Positions 44,926 through 53,704 of a stretch of 64,000 nt of DNA are shown here, piece after piece (positions within the stretch are counted from its first letter, which is position 1; each line of letters starts with the position of its first letter). Source of the DNA: Chitinophaga pinensis (GTDB lineage: Bacteria; Bacteroidota; Bacteroidia; NS11-12g; UBA9320); contig CAMDSC010000010.1 in NCBI GenBank assembly GCA_945907065.1, positions 1-64,000 of the forward strand, in the 5' to 3' direction. A program made the translations under genes and the position numbers. The notes beneath the pieces were generated by a model, which was given only the letters and a program-made list of their open reading frames with translations, ran no database searches and was not told the DNA's origin.

Positions 44926-45786
44926 TTAAAAAAACAACATTGACAAAGTTCCGGTAATCATTATATATAAAGCCACTTTGCTTAAATATTTAAAGTCGCC
45001 TTTATCTCCAGCCAACTGCAACCGAGATAATAAATGAAACAAAGGTAAGCCTATACAAGCTATGTTATAGCTTAAAAAAACATAACTTAAAGGTGATGAA
45101 AAATATCGCATCATCATGAGCCTTAAAAAGGTAGTAAAAACAAGAATGTATAAAAATAAAAGAATGACAAGTAAGGTTCTTGTAGCTTTAATTCCTACAA
45201 GCAATGGAAATGTCCTGTATCCCGCGGCTTCATCACCATCCATATCTTCAGTATCTTTAATAATTTCACGGATAAAATGAATGGCGAAGGCATTAATTGA
45301 AAAAATCAAGGTGAGTTCAAAATTTAAATTGGAATCAAAAGCTAACAAAATAAATATTGAAAAAGCTCCTAAAAGAGCAATTATCAAGTTGCCTATTAAT
45401 GGGAGTCGCTTTAATAAAGTACTGTAACTAAACAAAAGAGTTATTATTAGGGTTATTAAAACACCAAGTTTGTAGGATTTAATAAAAGCGAATGATATAG
45501 CCAGAACAGCTGCTATTATGGCAATAATTAAAGCTGTTTTTCGGATTTTAGGTTCAGATAAAAAGTTTTTAGCAGGCCGGTTTATGGCATCGGCTTTTAT
45601 ATCCATAATATCATTAAACAGATATCCAAAAACTGCACAAAGCAAAGTAGTAAGGTATATTGACAAATGAGTTAAGTCGAAAACCTCCTTAATTGTATTA
45701 CCAAAACCTAAGAAATAGGCTGTAAGAAATTGAGCAAATAGAAGAATAAAAAGATTTAAAGGACGGGTGGCTTTAAAAATATTCAT
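44926..45786 (-). CDS. UbiA-family prenyltransferase
   Basis: This 286-residue membrane enzyme has about eight helices and two acidic motifs: NDIMDIKADAINRP near residue 58 and DTEDMDGDEAAGYRTFPL near residue 180, both binding prenyl diphosphate. It most resembles the UbiA-type enzymes called geranylgeranylglycerol-phosphate geranylgeranyltransferase in Bacteroidota; the acceptor is uncertain and menaquinone or heme roles cannot be excluded. It lies between def and maf in one tightly packed operon. Confidence 0.85.
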   Translation of the reverse strand: MNIFKATRPLNLFILLFAQFLTAYFLGFGNTIKEVFDLTHLSIYLTTLLCAVFGYLFNDIMDIKADAINRPAKNFLSEPKIRKTALIIAIIAAVLAISFAFIKSYKLGVLITLIITLLFSYSTLLKRLPLIGNLIIALLGAFSIFILLAFDSNLNFELTLIFSINAFAIHFIREIIKDTEDMDGDEAAGYRTFPLLVGIKATRTLLVILLFLYILVFTTFLRLMMMRYFSSPLSYVFLSYNIACIGLPLFHLLSRLQLAGDKGDFKYLSKVALYIMITGTLSMLFF

Positions 45787-45788
45787 CC

Positions 45789-46343
45789 TTACTTTTTGAA
45801 ATAAAATTTCATTTTATAGTCTACGTCTACCTTACCTTTTGATATATTAATAAGCTTTCCTTTGATCAATTGTTTTTTTAAGGGTGAAAGATGGTCAATA
45901 AACAAAACACCTTCAATATGGTCAAACTCATGCTGAATAACTCTCGCCGCCATATCATCAAAGGATTCCTCGTTCCAAATAAAATTTTCATCCTGATATT
46001 TAATTATTAGTTTGGGCGGTCGTTTTACGTTTTCACGAATTTTAGGAATACTTAAACAACCTTCTTCAAAACCCCACTCAACACCAGATTCTTCAATAAT
46101 CACAGCATTGATAAATATCTTTTTTACACCCTTAATTTTTTTATCTGAAAAAGCATTTGTATCAATAATAAAAAGTCTAATATCATGTCCTACCTGAGGA
46201 GCAGCAAGACCTACTCCATTGCTCTCATACATGGTTTCAAACATATTTTCAATTAACTGGTTTAACCCCGGAAAATCAGATGTAATGGATTGGCATATTT
46301 TTCTTAAAACCGGATCGCCGTATGCCCGTATAGGTAATATCAT
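45789..46343 (-). CDS. def: Peptide deformylase
   Basis: This 184-residue metalloprotease removes N-formyl groups from nascent proteins. All three motifs are present: GVGLAAPQVG (about residue 43), EGCLSIP (about 105) and QHEFDHIEG (about 148). It overlaps ruvX by four bases (ATGA). The matching formyltransferase gene fmt is in this window at about 60 kb. Confidence 0.95.
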   Translation of the reverse strand: MILPIRAYGDPVLRKICQSITSDFPGLNQLIENMFETMYESNGVGLAAPQVGHDIRLFIIDTNAFSDKKIKGVKKIFINAVIIEESGVEWGFEEGCLSIPKIRENVKRPPKLIIKYQDENFIWNEESFDDMAARVIQHEFDHIEGVLFIDHLSPLKKQLIKGKLINISKGKVDVDYKMKFYFKK

Positions 46344-46753
46344 TGAGTGGAGAGTAAGTAACTTTGCAAAATTAGGGTTGCACTCATAGAATCCAAGTGT
46401 TTTTTATCTTGACGTTGTTTTTTTTTATATCCCCCTTCAATCATTGTGCTTATAGCCATTTTAGTAGTAAATCGTTCATCATATCTAACCACAGGAATAT
46501 TTGGCAATTGCTGCATAAGTTTTTTAAGAAATGGTTTAATATGTATTTCACTTTCTGATGGCTGTCCGTTCATTTGAATTGGAAGACCAACAACTATAAG
46601 TTCAACAGGTTCTTTTTTTAAATAATTGGTTATAAAACTTATAACATCATTTGGATGGATTGTATCAACGGCGGTTGCAATAATATGAAGTGGGTCTGTA
46701 ACTGCAATTCCAACACGTTTTGTTCCATAATCAAGGGCTAATATTCTGCCCAT
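46340..46753 (-). CDS. ruvX: Holliday junction resolvase-like RuvX (YqgF)
   Basis: This 137-residue protein has the RNase H-fold start ILALDYGTKRVGIAVTDP, the middle VELIVVGLPIQMNG and the conserved RYDERFTTKMA, with the C-terminal HLDSMSATLILQSYL. YqgF/RuvX acts in pre-16S rRNA processing and possibly junction resolution. It overlaps def and the tonB-like gene, placing it in the middle of the operon. Confidence 0.92.
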   Translation of the reverse strand: MGRILALDYGTKRVGIAVTDPLHIIATAVDTIHPNDVISFITNYLKKEPVELIVVGLPIQMNGQPSESEIHIKPFLKKLMQQLPNIPVVRYDERFTTKMAISTMIEGGYKKKQRQDKKHLDSMSATLILQSYLLSTQ

Positions 46754-47175
46754 TAATTACTAAATATTATTGGAATCATTTGATAAACAGGAACCACTTT
46801 ACCGTCTTGTTTACCAGGAATCCATTTAGGCATGTTTGAAAAAATTTTAACTGCTTGCTCCTCTAATCCATAACCTAGCTTTGGCCCTACAGTTGTCACT
46901 TGAATCAAAGAGCCATCCTTTTCAACCACAAATTCAACATTCACTTTACCATGAATATTATATTTCATAGCTTCAAAAGGATAAGTTAGATGCTCAGAAA
47001 TATAACGATTCAATGCCATTTTACCTCCTGGGAAACGTGGCATTTCACCAACAATTAAAAAAGGTTTTTCTGTTGGTTTTGTTTGCACAGGTTTATTTAC
47101 CGTTGATTGAAACGATAACATTAGAATTCCCAAGGAAAGGGTGACAAAAATTATATTATTATTATTTATTTTCAT
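46753..47175 (-). CDS. TonB C-terminal domain protein
   Basis: This 140-residue protein has an N-terminal hydrophobic segment (IIFVTLSLGILMLSF) and a TonB C-terminal domain with NRYISEHLTYPFEAMKYNIHGKVNVEFVVEKDG and a tail WIPGKQDGKVVPVYQMIPI. The proline-rich spacer of classical TonB is nearly absent, so it may not span the periplasm. It could be a short energy-transducing protein or a periplasmic TonB-like domain. It is cotranscribed with ruvX (stop/start overlap). Confidence 0.82.
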   Translation of the reverse strand: MKINNNNIIFVTLSLGILMLSFQSTVNKPVQTKPTEKPFLIVGEMPRFPGGKMALNRYISEHLTYPFEAMKYNIHGKVNVEFVVEKDGSLIQVTTVGPKLGYGLEEQAVKIFSNMPKWIPGKQDGKVVPVYQMIPIIFSN

Positions 47176-47211
47176 TTTATAATCAGTAAAACGAAATTAA
47201 TTAATTAAAAA

Positions 47212-47679
47212 TTATTTTACAACCTTATTTGCACAATACGAACTTGCAAAAGCATCAGGTTTTGCTTTAAAAGTATACCCCATTCCTAATATATAGCCCA
47301 TAGCTTCTTTAAGGGCAATATTTGACCTAAATTGTGGATCGGTGTTGATATCTGCATGTACCTCCAATTCGACGTTGTACTCATCCAAGATGTTACAAAT
47401 ATTATATGCCACTTGAATTGAATCCGACACTTCTAAAATCAATCGTTCTTTTAACGACATTTTCCGTTCCGTTTGGTAGGCATTATGAAAAATAAAACCG
47501 CCTTTGCCTTCTCTTATAAAAACAATGGCGGTGGCAAATTCGGTAATATTACCTTTCACTTGTGAGTCGGTTCCAATACACACTTTTATTTTATTGCCTT
47601 GTTCCTCTATCATTTTTAGCCTTATTTCATCTAAAATAGGGAGTTGAAGCAATTCACCATTTAATTTTCGCCATGCCAT
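47212..47679 (-). CDS. YkuK family RNase H-like protein (DUF458)
   Basis: This 155-residue protein matches the YkuK/DUF458 family: VCIGTDSQVKGN (about 33-44) and LEVHADINTDPQFRS (about 107-121) supply RNase H-fold acidic residues, and ALKEAMGYILGMGYTFKAKPDAFASS ends the pattern. The role is unknown. It starts the YkuK-tonB-ruvX-def-ubiA-maf group, with a 36-base gap to the tonB gene. Confidence 0.85.
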   Translation of the reverse strand: MAWRKLNGELLQLPILDEIRLKMIEEQGNKIKVCIGTDSQVKGNITEFATAIVFIREGKGGFIFHNAYQTERKMSLKERLILEVSDSIQVAYNICNILDEYNVELEVHADINTDPQFRSNIALKEAMGYILGMGYTFKAKPDAFASSYCANKVVK

Positions 47680-47760
47680 ATTACAAATTTCAACAAAACA
47701 TTCAGATGATTAGTCACATCATTTACACAATATTGTAAAAATGCCTTTTAAAACGGAATT

Positions 47761-48792
47761 TTGCAGGCTCTATTTTATAGCCCAAATCCATTGACACAAT
47801 CTGAAATAATAATTGCCCTTGAAATATTAGGGAAGAAATTATCATCTATAACAGAAGAAGATTCTTTAATAAAAAAAGCCCAAATCGAAAACCAATGGTT
47901 TACTCCACAATGGCAATTGTTTGCTTTTAATTACTGGGCCGGCCAATTAAACCAAGCTAACCTCAATCACTGGGTTGCAAATTACCAATTCACCAATAAT
48001 CCTAAAAAAGTGGGTTTGATAATGGCCGGAAACATTCCTCTTGTGGGAATGCATGACTTAATAAGTATTTTAATTTCAGGTAACATCGCTTTAGTTAAAT
48101 CTTCATCAGATGACAAAACCCTTACACCTTGGATAATTGAGCAATTGATTTTAATTGACCCCCGGTTTAAAGAAAAAATTATTGAGGTGGAAAAACTGAA
48201 TTCCTGCGAAGCTCTGATAGCAACTGGAAGTAATAATACTGCACGCTATTTTGAATATTACTTTAGTAAAGTTCCGAAAATTATCAGAAAGAATAGAAAT
48301 AGCATAGCTGTATTATCAGGAAATGAAACCAACGAGGAACTTGGAGGATTAGCCGATGATATTTTTTCCTACTTTGGTTTAGGCTGCCGCAATGTTTCAA
48401 AATTAATGGTTACTGAAAATTATGATTTTCAACGTTTTTTTGAAGCTTTAGAAAAGTATAAAGAATCCGTTAACCACAATAAATACTATAATAATTACAC
48501 CTATCACAAGGCTTTATTTTTAATGAACATTGCCCCGCATTTTGATAATGGTTTTTTAATTCTAAAAGAAGATGAAAAAATAGCATCGCCTTTAGGATGC
48601 ATTTTTTATTCGGTTTATAAAGAACGAAATGATATTTTAGAATTTATAGACTTAAACCGGGAAAATATTCAAATTGTAATTGGTAACCCAAATTATATAA
48701 AAGAATGTATATCTTTTGGTCAGTCTCAAAATCCCAAAATTGATGATTATGCAGACGACATGGATACCATGAAATTTTTGAATCAATTGTAA
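47761..48792 (+). CDS. Acyl-CoA reductase, LuxC-like
   Basis: This 343-residue protein matches the LuxC-type acyl-CoA reductase family: VGLIMAGNIPLVGMHDLISILISGN (about 78-102) is the nucleotide-binding region, EALIATGSNNTARYFEYYF follows, and FSYFGLGCRNVSKLMV contains the putative catalytic Cys. It would reduce an acyl-CoA to an aldehyde. No LuxE/LuxD or ferredoxin genes adjoin it. The start is a TTG shortly after an in-frame stop, with no nearby ATG alternative. Confidence 0.85.
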   Translation: MQALFYSPNPLTQSEIIIALEILGKKLSSITEEDSLIKKAQIENQWFTPQWQLFAFNYWAGQLNQANLNHWVANYQFTNNPKKVGLIMAGNIPLVGMHDLISILISGNIALVKSSSDDKTLTPWIIEQLILIDPRFKEKIIEVEKLNSCEALIATGSNNTARYFEYYFSKVPKIIRKNRNSIAVLSGNETNEELGGLADDIFSYFGLGCRNVSKLMVTENYDFQRFFEALEKYKESVNHNKYYNNYTYHKALFLMNIAPHFDNGFLILKEDEKIASPLGCIFYSVYKERNDILEFIDLNRENIQIVIGNPNYIKECISFGQSQNPKIDDYADDMDTMKFLNQL

Positions 48793-48865
48793 AATAGGGA
48801 ATTAGAAAAAATAGCTTTCACAATCGACAGTTTAAACGTTTATTTACACCTTAAAAAAAGAAATC

Positions 48866-49825
48866 ATGCAAATGGAATCGCTTATTTCAACAAACTTAGC
48901 ATTAAAAAAACAACGTGACTTTGGTAGAGGAAAAGTTAGGGATGTATACAATATAAACGACGACCTCCTTGTGCTTGTTTCAAGCGACCGCATCTCAGCT
49001 TTTGATCAGGTGTTGCCAAGAGCTATTCCTTATAAAGGGCAGGTATTAAATCAGGTAGCTTCCTTTTTTTTAGAGAAAACTAAAGATTTGGTCCCCAATT
49101 GGAAAATAGCCGAACCCGACCCTCATGTAACCATCGGTTACAAATGTGAACCTTTTAGCGTCGAATTTGTAATTCGGGGATATTTAGCCGGCCATTCATG
49201 GCGACTTTATAAATCCGGTGAACGAAAAATTTGTGGTGAAACATTGCCCGAAGGACTTAAAGAAAATGACCCATTGCCTGCTCCAATACTAACTCCAACA
49301 ACCAAAGCCAAGAGCGGTCATGACATTGACATATCTAAAGATGAACTTATTGACCAAAAAATATTAAAGAAAAAAGATTTGGAAAAATTAGAACATTATG
49401 CCCAAACACTTTTTAAAGCCGGCACTGAACACGCTGCTTCGCAAAATCTGATATTGGTAGATACCAAATATGAATTTGGAACCCGCGATGGCAAAATAAT
49501 GTTGATTGATGAAATACATACCCCCGATTCATCCCGCTATTTTTATAAAGATACTTATGAGTTGATTCAAAGTAAAGACCAGCAGCAACGCCAGTTATCC
49601 AAAGAATTTGTGAGACAATGGTTAATTGAAAACGGATTTCAAGGAAAAGAAGGTCAACTGGTTCCTGTGATGACGGATGATTTTATTAATTCGGTAACCA
49701 GCAGATACATTGAATTATTTGAACAAATAACTGGAACAAAATTCATAAAAAGGTCATATCAGAATATTTCTGAAACGATTGAATTGGCTGTTAATACTTT
49801 TATAACAAATTATTACGAGAAATAA
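48866..49825 (+). CDS. purC: SAICAR synthetase
   Basis: PurC converts CAIR and aspartate to SAICAR in purine synthesis. The protein has FGRGKVRDVYNI with VSSDRISAFDQVLPRAIPYKG near residues 30-60, FVIRGYLAGHSW near 95, KSGHDIDISKDEL and IDEIHTPDSSRYF. It is 319 residues, longer than the roughly 240-residue bacterial form and closer to the yeast Ade1 length. The start ATG 48866 is used; an ATG two codons later is possible. Confidence 0.95.
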   Translation: MQMESLISTNLALKKQRDFGRGKVRDVYNINDDLLVLVSSDRISAFDQVLPRAIPYKGQVLNQVASFFLEKTKDLVPNWKIAEPDPHVTIGYKCEPFSVEFVIRGYLAGHSWRLYKSGERKICGETLPEGLKENDPLPAPILTPTTKAKSGHDIDISKDELIDQKILKKKDLEKLEHYAQTLFKAGTEHAASQNLILVDTKYEFGTRDGKIMLIDEIHTPDSSRYFYKDTYELIQSKDQQQRQLSKEFVRQWLIENGFQGKEGQLVPVMTDDFINSVTSRYIELFEQITGTKFIKRSYQNISETIELAVNTFITNYYEK

Positions 49826-49860
49826 TCATATTTGCAAACTTTAGAAAAAAACTTAATTAT

Positions 49861-51525
49861 ATGAACATTAAAAAAACATCTCTTTTATTATTATTATTTT
49901 GCTCTGCCTCACTAATGGCGCAAACAGTAAAACAATTTGCAGGAATTGCAAATGATGTAGATCCATGGGCTAAATACGAAAACACAACAGTAGCGCTATC
50001 TGCAGCTCGTTTTTACGAACCTGAAGGAATTACTTGGGATAAAAACGGGTACATGTGGATTACTGAAAAAAATAAAATCCGTTTGGTAATAGGCACTCAA
50101 GTTTACATTCGAGCTGGCAAGTTAGGTGCAGGAGATATGTCTCAAAGTTATAGAAACGGAACAGGAACAGGAGGGGATTTTTCAGGAGCACATTTTTTTG
50201 CACCCTCATCTATTGTTACCGACCCTACATCAGGTGTCATCTATATTGTAGACTCATATAATCATGCCATTCGTAAAATGGATGCATTCGTAAATGTTGG
50301 AAACGGACAAGTAGTTTCCACTTTTGCAGGTGCTGATGTGCAAACTAATAATGTTGGTTTATCAGGCAAAACTGATGGAACAGGGCTAAATGCGCGCTTT
50401 AATGATCCTAAAGGAATAGTTAGAGATGCCAGTGGTAATATGTATGTTACCGATTGGTCTAATTTCACCATTCGAAAAGTAACCTCAGGTGGAGTTGTAA
50501 CTACATTAGCTGGAAAGGCTGGAGTTACAGGATTTGCAGATGGTATAGGTACAGCAGCCACCTTTGCCGGACCTTATGGAATTGCTCAATTAGATCTCAA
50601 TAATTTAGTGGTTAGCGATATGGATAATGGAACTATTCGCACAGTTCACATGACTAGCGGAGTTGTTACTACAATTTGTGGTAAAGCTGAAGATTGGGGT
50701 TATACAGATGGAAGTTTTGCAAATGCACGATTTAATGCACCAAGGGGTTTAGCAGTAGTTGACGGTAAAATATACGTTTGTGATGGTCCTGTAATAAGAG
50801 TGATAGATGTAAATACAAAAACAGTTTCTACATTTGCCGGAAGTTCATCAGCTACCGGAAATTTGGACGGAGAAGGTACTGCAGCTCGCTTTGGTGAATT
50901 GGTTGGTATTGCATACGATGGGAAAACCAGTTTATATGTTACAGATCACGTTTATAATGTTATAAAAAAGGTAAATATTAATAGTCTTGCTCCTACAGTT
51001 AATTTTTCAGCTAGTAAAACCAAGGCAGTGGTAGATGCCGAAATAATAACATTAACAAATACTTCTGCTGGAAAACAAGCTACTTCATTAAATTGGACTA
51101 TTACTCCTGCATCATATTCTATAACAGGAGGAAGTTTAACAGCAGATAATTTGAAAATTAAATTTACTGCCACAGGATTTTATAACGTTAAATTAACGGT
51201 AACAAACAGTTATGGTACTGATGACTCATTAAAATCTAACTACATAAGTGTTTCTACAGTTGGGATAAAAGAAATTCCTGAAAACATTTCTGTAGGAGTA
51301 TATCCAAATCCGTCCAATGGAATATTTACTTTACAAAGTTTGTATGGTAATTTCCCTATTCAATCCTATGAAGTAATTGATATAACAGGAAAACTAATTT
51401 TATCAAAATCATGCAGTAATTCATTGACTGAAAATTTTGATATAAGTAATGCTCAAAGCGGGTTTTATTTTATTAGGGTAAAAACTTCGCAAGGGGCTAA
51501 CACACTCAAACTACAAAAGATTTAA
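49861..51525 (+). CDS. Secreted NHL-repeat protein with PKD domain and T9SS sorting domain
   Basis: This 554-residue protein has a signal peptide (to about LMAQ), an NHL/beta-propeller region (about 40-380) with repeating units such as FNDPKGIVRDASGNMYVTDWSNFTIRKV and TLAGKAGVTGFADG, a PKD-like domain (about 385-470; TVNFSASKTKAVVDAEI to YNVKLTVTNSYGTDD) and a type A sorting domain (SVGVYPNPSNGIFTLQS to SGFYFIRVKTSQG). It is exported by the T9SS and probably binds ligands on the surface. A strong terminator follows. Confidence 0.9.
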   Translation: MNIKKTSLLLLLFCSASLMAQTVKQFAGIANDVDPWAKYENTTVALSAARFYEPEGITWDKNGYMWITEKNKIRLVIGTQVYIRAGKLGAGDMSQSYRNGTGTGGDFSGAHFFAPSSIVTDPTSGVIYIVDSYNHAIRKMDAFVNVGNGQVVSTFAGADVQTNNVGLSGKTDGTGLNARFNDPKGIVRDASGNMYVTDWSNFTIRKVTSGGVVTTLAGKAGVTGFADGIGTAATFAGPYGIAQLDLNNLVVSDMDNGTIRTVHMTSGVVTTICGKAEDWGYTDGSFANARFNAPRGLAVVDGKIYVCDGPVIRVIDVNTKTVSTFAGSSSATGNLDGEGTAARFGELVGIAYDGKTSLYVTDHVYNVIKKVNINSLAPTVNFSASKTKAVVDAEIITLTNTSAGKQATSLNWTITPASYSITGGSLTADNLKIKFTATGFYNVKLTVTNSYGTDDSLKSNYISVSTVGIKEIPENISVGVYPNPSNGIFTLQSLYGNFPIQSYEVIDITGKLILSKSCSNSLTENFDISNAQSGFYFIRVKTSQGANTLKLQKI

Positions 51526-51550
51526 ATTTTTTAAAATATAATTATATAAA

Positions 51551-51576
51551 AAAGAGACTGCTTCAACAGTCTCTTT
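51551..51576 (+). terminator. Terminator after NHL gene
   Basis: aaagagactg, a cttcaa loop and cagtctcttt form a 10-bp hairpin followed by a T-run, beginning 26 bases after the NHL gene stop. The flanking A-run makes it potentially bidirectional. Confidence 0.9.
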
Positions 51577-51689
51577 TTTTATTGTAAAAATTTCGTTTCA
51601 AAAATCAAGCATATAATAATTTCAAACTGATTTCAATCATTTTTTATTACTAAAAAAAAGAATTAATGTTGAATAGTAAATAAAATACA

Positions 51690-52736
51690 ATGCAGTATCC
51701 AAAAAAAGTAACTATTGGTGATATAACAGTAAGAGATGGTTTTCAACACGAGGAAAAATACATTCCTGCAGAAGCCAAACTTTGGCTTACTGAGCAATTG
51801 ATGTTGGCCGGGTTTAAACATATAGAAGTAACCAACCTAGGAAATCCAGTGGGAATGCCTCAGTTTAAAGATGCCGATCCTTTAATGAAAGCATTGCACC
51901 ACAGTAAACGGGTGGCTCATTTAATTAACGATGTATCGTTAACTGCAGTTACCATTCGCGAAAAAGCTGTGGAACGAGCCATTGAAAACCGGAAAGAAGG
52001 ATTTGGGCCCGACCGAATTTTATTTATGGTTTCAACAAGCGAGTCACACCATATCAAAAACTCAGGATTAACCCTGAAAGACTATTGGAAAATGGCTGAA
52101 AAGTATATTAAATTGGCTCATGATGCTGGAATAAAAGTAAATGGAACAGTTAGCACAATATGGGGTTGCCCTATTGAAGGGCCTACTGACATGCACAAGG
52201 CTGTAGATTATGCAAAACGTTGGTTTGATATTGGGGTAAACGATGTAGAACATGCGGACCACGATGGCTCAGCTTCACCGGATAGAATTTATCGTTATTT
52301 CTCTATGCTCATGGATGAATTTCAAAATCCAAATAAACATATAGTTCATTTACACACTACTCGCGGTTGGGGATTAGCCAATGTTTTAGGGGCATTGCAA
52401 GCGGGCATGACCAATTATGAAGCAACCATGGGAGGTATTGGCGGACAACCCGCCAACTTTGTAAGCGGGGTTCCGGTTAGCGGCACCGGCGATTATTATT
52501 ATGCCGACCCAAGTTTAGTTGGCTTGGTATCTACCGAAGATTTGGTGGTAATGATGGATGAGATGGGTATTGAAACGAATCTGGATATTGATAAAATTTT
52601 AGAAATTGGAAGAATGACCGAACGAATTGTAGGAAGACGGTTGCGTTCGGAATGCATCAAAACAGGAAGAATTCCAAAATCATTAACCGGTCGAGGTCCT
52701 TCTGTAGAAATCCCTTCCCGCTCAGATATAGTTTAG
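51690..52736 (+). CDS. HMGL-like lyase/carboxyltransferase family protein (paralogue)
   Basis: This 348-residue TIM-barrel protein has the HMGL-family start ITVRDGFQHEEKYIPAEAK, GVNDVEHADHDGSASPDR and HLHTTRGWGLANVLGALQAG. It is related to HMG-CoA lyase and pyruvate carboxyltransferase domains. At the position where HMG-CoA lyases have GGCP, it reads GGIGGQPANF, so the signature Cys is absent. It may act on another acyl-CoA substrate; no exact reaction is assigned. It is convergent with a standard HMG-CoA lyase. Confidence 0.8.
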   Translation: MQYPKKVTIGDITVRDGFQHEEKYIPAEAKLWLTEQLMLAGFKHIEVTNLGNPVGMPQFKDADPLMKALHHSKRVAHLINDVSLTAVTIREKAVERAIENRKEGFGPDRILFMVSTSESHHIKNSGLTLKDYWKMAEKYIKLAHDAGIKVNGTVSTIWGCPIEGPTDMHKAVDYAKRWFDIGVNDVEHADHDGSASPDRIYRYFSMLMDEFQNPNKHIVHLHTTRGWGLANVLGALQAGMTNYEATMGGIGGQPANFVSGVPVSGTGDYYYADPSLVGLVSTEDLVVMMDEMGIETNLDIDKILEIGRMTERIVGRRLRSECIKTGRIPKSLTGRGPSVEIPSRSDIV

Positions 52737-52764
52737 CTACAGCTTAATATTAAACGTATAATAT

Positions 52765-53610
52765 TTAAGCAAACACGCTAGAAGCCATTAACATTGCTTC
52801 ATTAAATTTTTCTTTATTCAGACCGAGGTCTATTCCTTGCTCTTCAAAATATTGAACCATTTTTTCAGTCGGCATATTTCCTACCAATTCATCATCAGCC
52901 ATAGGGCAACCACCAAAACCTTTTAATGCCCCATCAAAACGGGTGCATCCTGCATTCAATGCGGCTTCTATCTTTTCTTTCCAATTATCAGGGCGAGTAT
53001 GAAAATGACATCCAAATTTTAAATAAGGGATTTCATTATGTAAATATGAAATAACCTGTGTAATGTTATCCGGCTTTGAAATACCAACTGTATCGGATAA
53101 TGAAAAATATTTGGCACCTAATTTTTCCAACTCTTTTATCCAAAAACTTAATATTTCAGGACTCCAAGGCTCATTATATAGGTTTCCAAAACTCATTGGT
53201 AAATAACAGATAAAAGTTTTGTTATGCTTTTCACAAAGTTCAATAATTGATTCGGCAGTTTTAAGAGATTCTTCCCGCGTAGTATTTGTATTTCTTTTTT
53301 GAAAGGTTTCAGAAATTGAAAACGGAAATCCGAGATACGTTATTTTATCATATTGCACTGCCATTTCAGCTCCTTTGGCATTAGCCACTATTACTGAAAG
53401 TTTGGTTTGTGTCATATTTAGTCGTTTTATTACCTCAGCAGTATCGGCCATTTGGGGTATTACTTTAGGATTTACAAAACTCCCGCAATCCAGAGTATCA
53501 AAGCCAACTTGAAGTAAAGCATTGAGATAATTCACTTTAATATTAGTATCAATAAATTTTGTTAATCCCTGCATAGCATCTCTTGGGCATTCTATTATTT
53601 TAACCGTCAT
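52765..53610 (-). CDS. Hydroxymethylglutaryl-CoA lyase
   Basis: This 281-residue protein matches HMG-CoA lyase: IECPRDAMQGL at the start, DTVGISKPDN, HFHTRPDNWKEKIEAAL, and the signature FGGCPMADDELVGNMPTE with the expected Cys. It cleaves HMG-CoA to acetyl-CoA and acetoacetate, as in leucine degradation. No other leucine-degradation gene is adjacent. It ends about 30 bases from the end of the convergent paralogue. Confidence 0.88.
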   Translation of the reverse strand: MTVKIIECPRDAMQGLTKFIDTNIKVNYLNALLQVGFDTLDCGSFVNPKVIPQMADTAEVIKRLNMTQTKLSVIVANAKGAEMAVQYDKITYLGFPFSISETFQKRNTNTTREESLKTAESIIELCEKHNKTFICYLPMSFGNLYNEPWSPEILSFWIKELEKLGAKYFSLSDTVGISKPDNITQVISYLHNEIPYLKFGCHFHTRPDNWKEKIEAALNAGCTRFDGALKGFGGCPMADDELVGNMPTEKMVQYFEEQGIDLGLNKEKFNEAMLMASSVFA

Positions 53611-53704
53611 AAATCTTATTTAATATTGCGTTGTATATTGATGTCAAAATTACCATTTTTGCCCTTTAATAGAAGTACATAGAAAATTATTGCAAACAGA
53701 AAAC

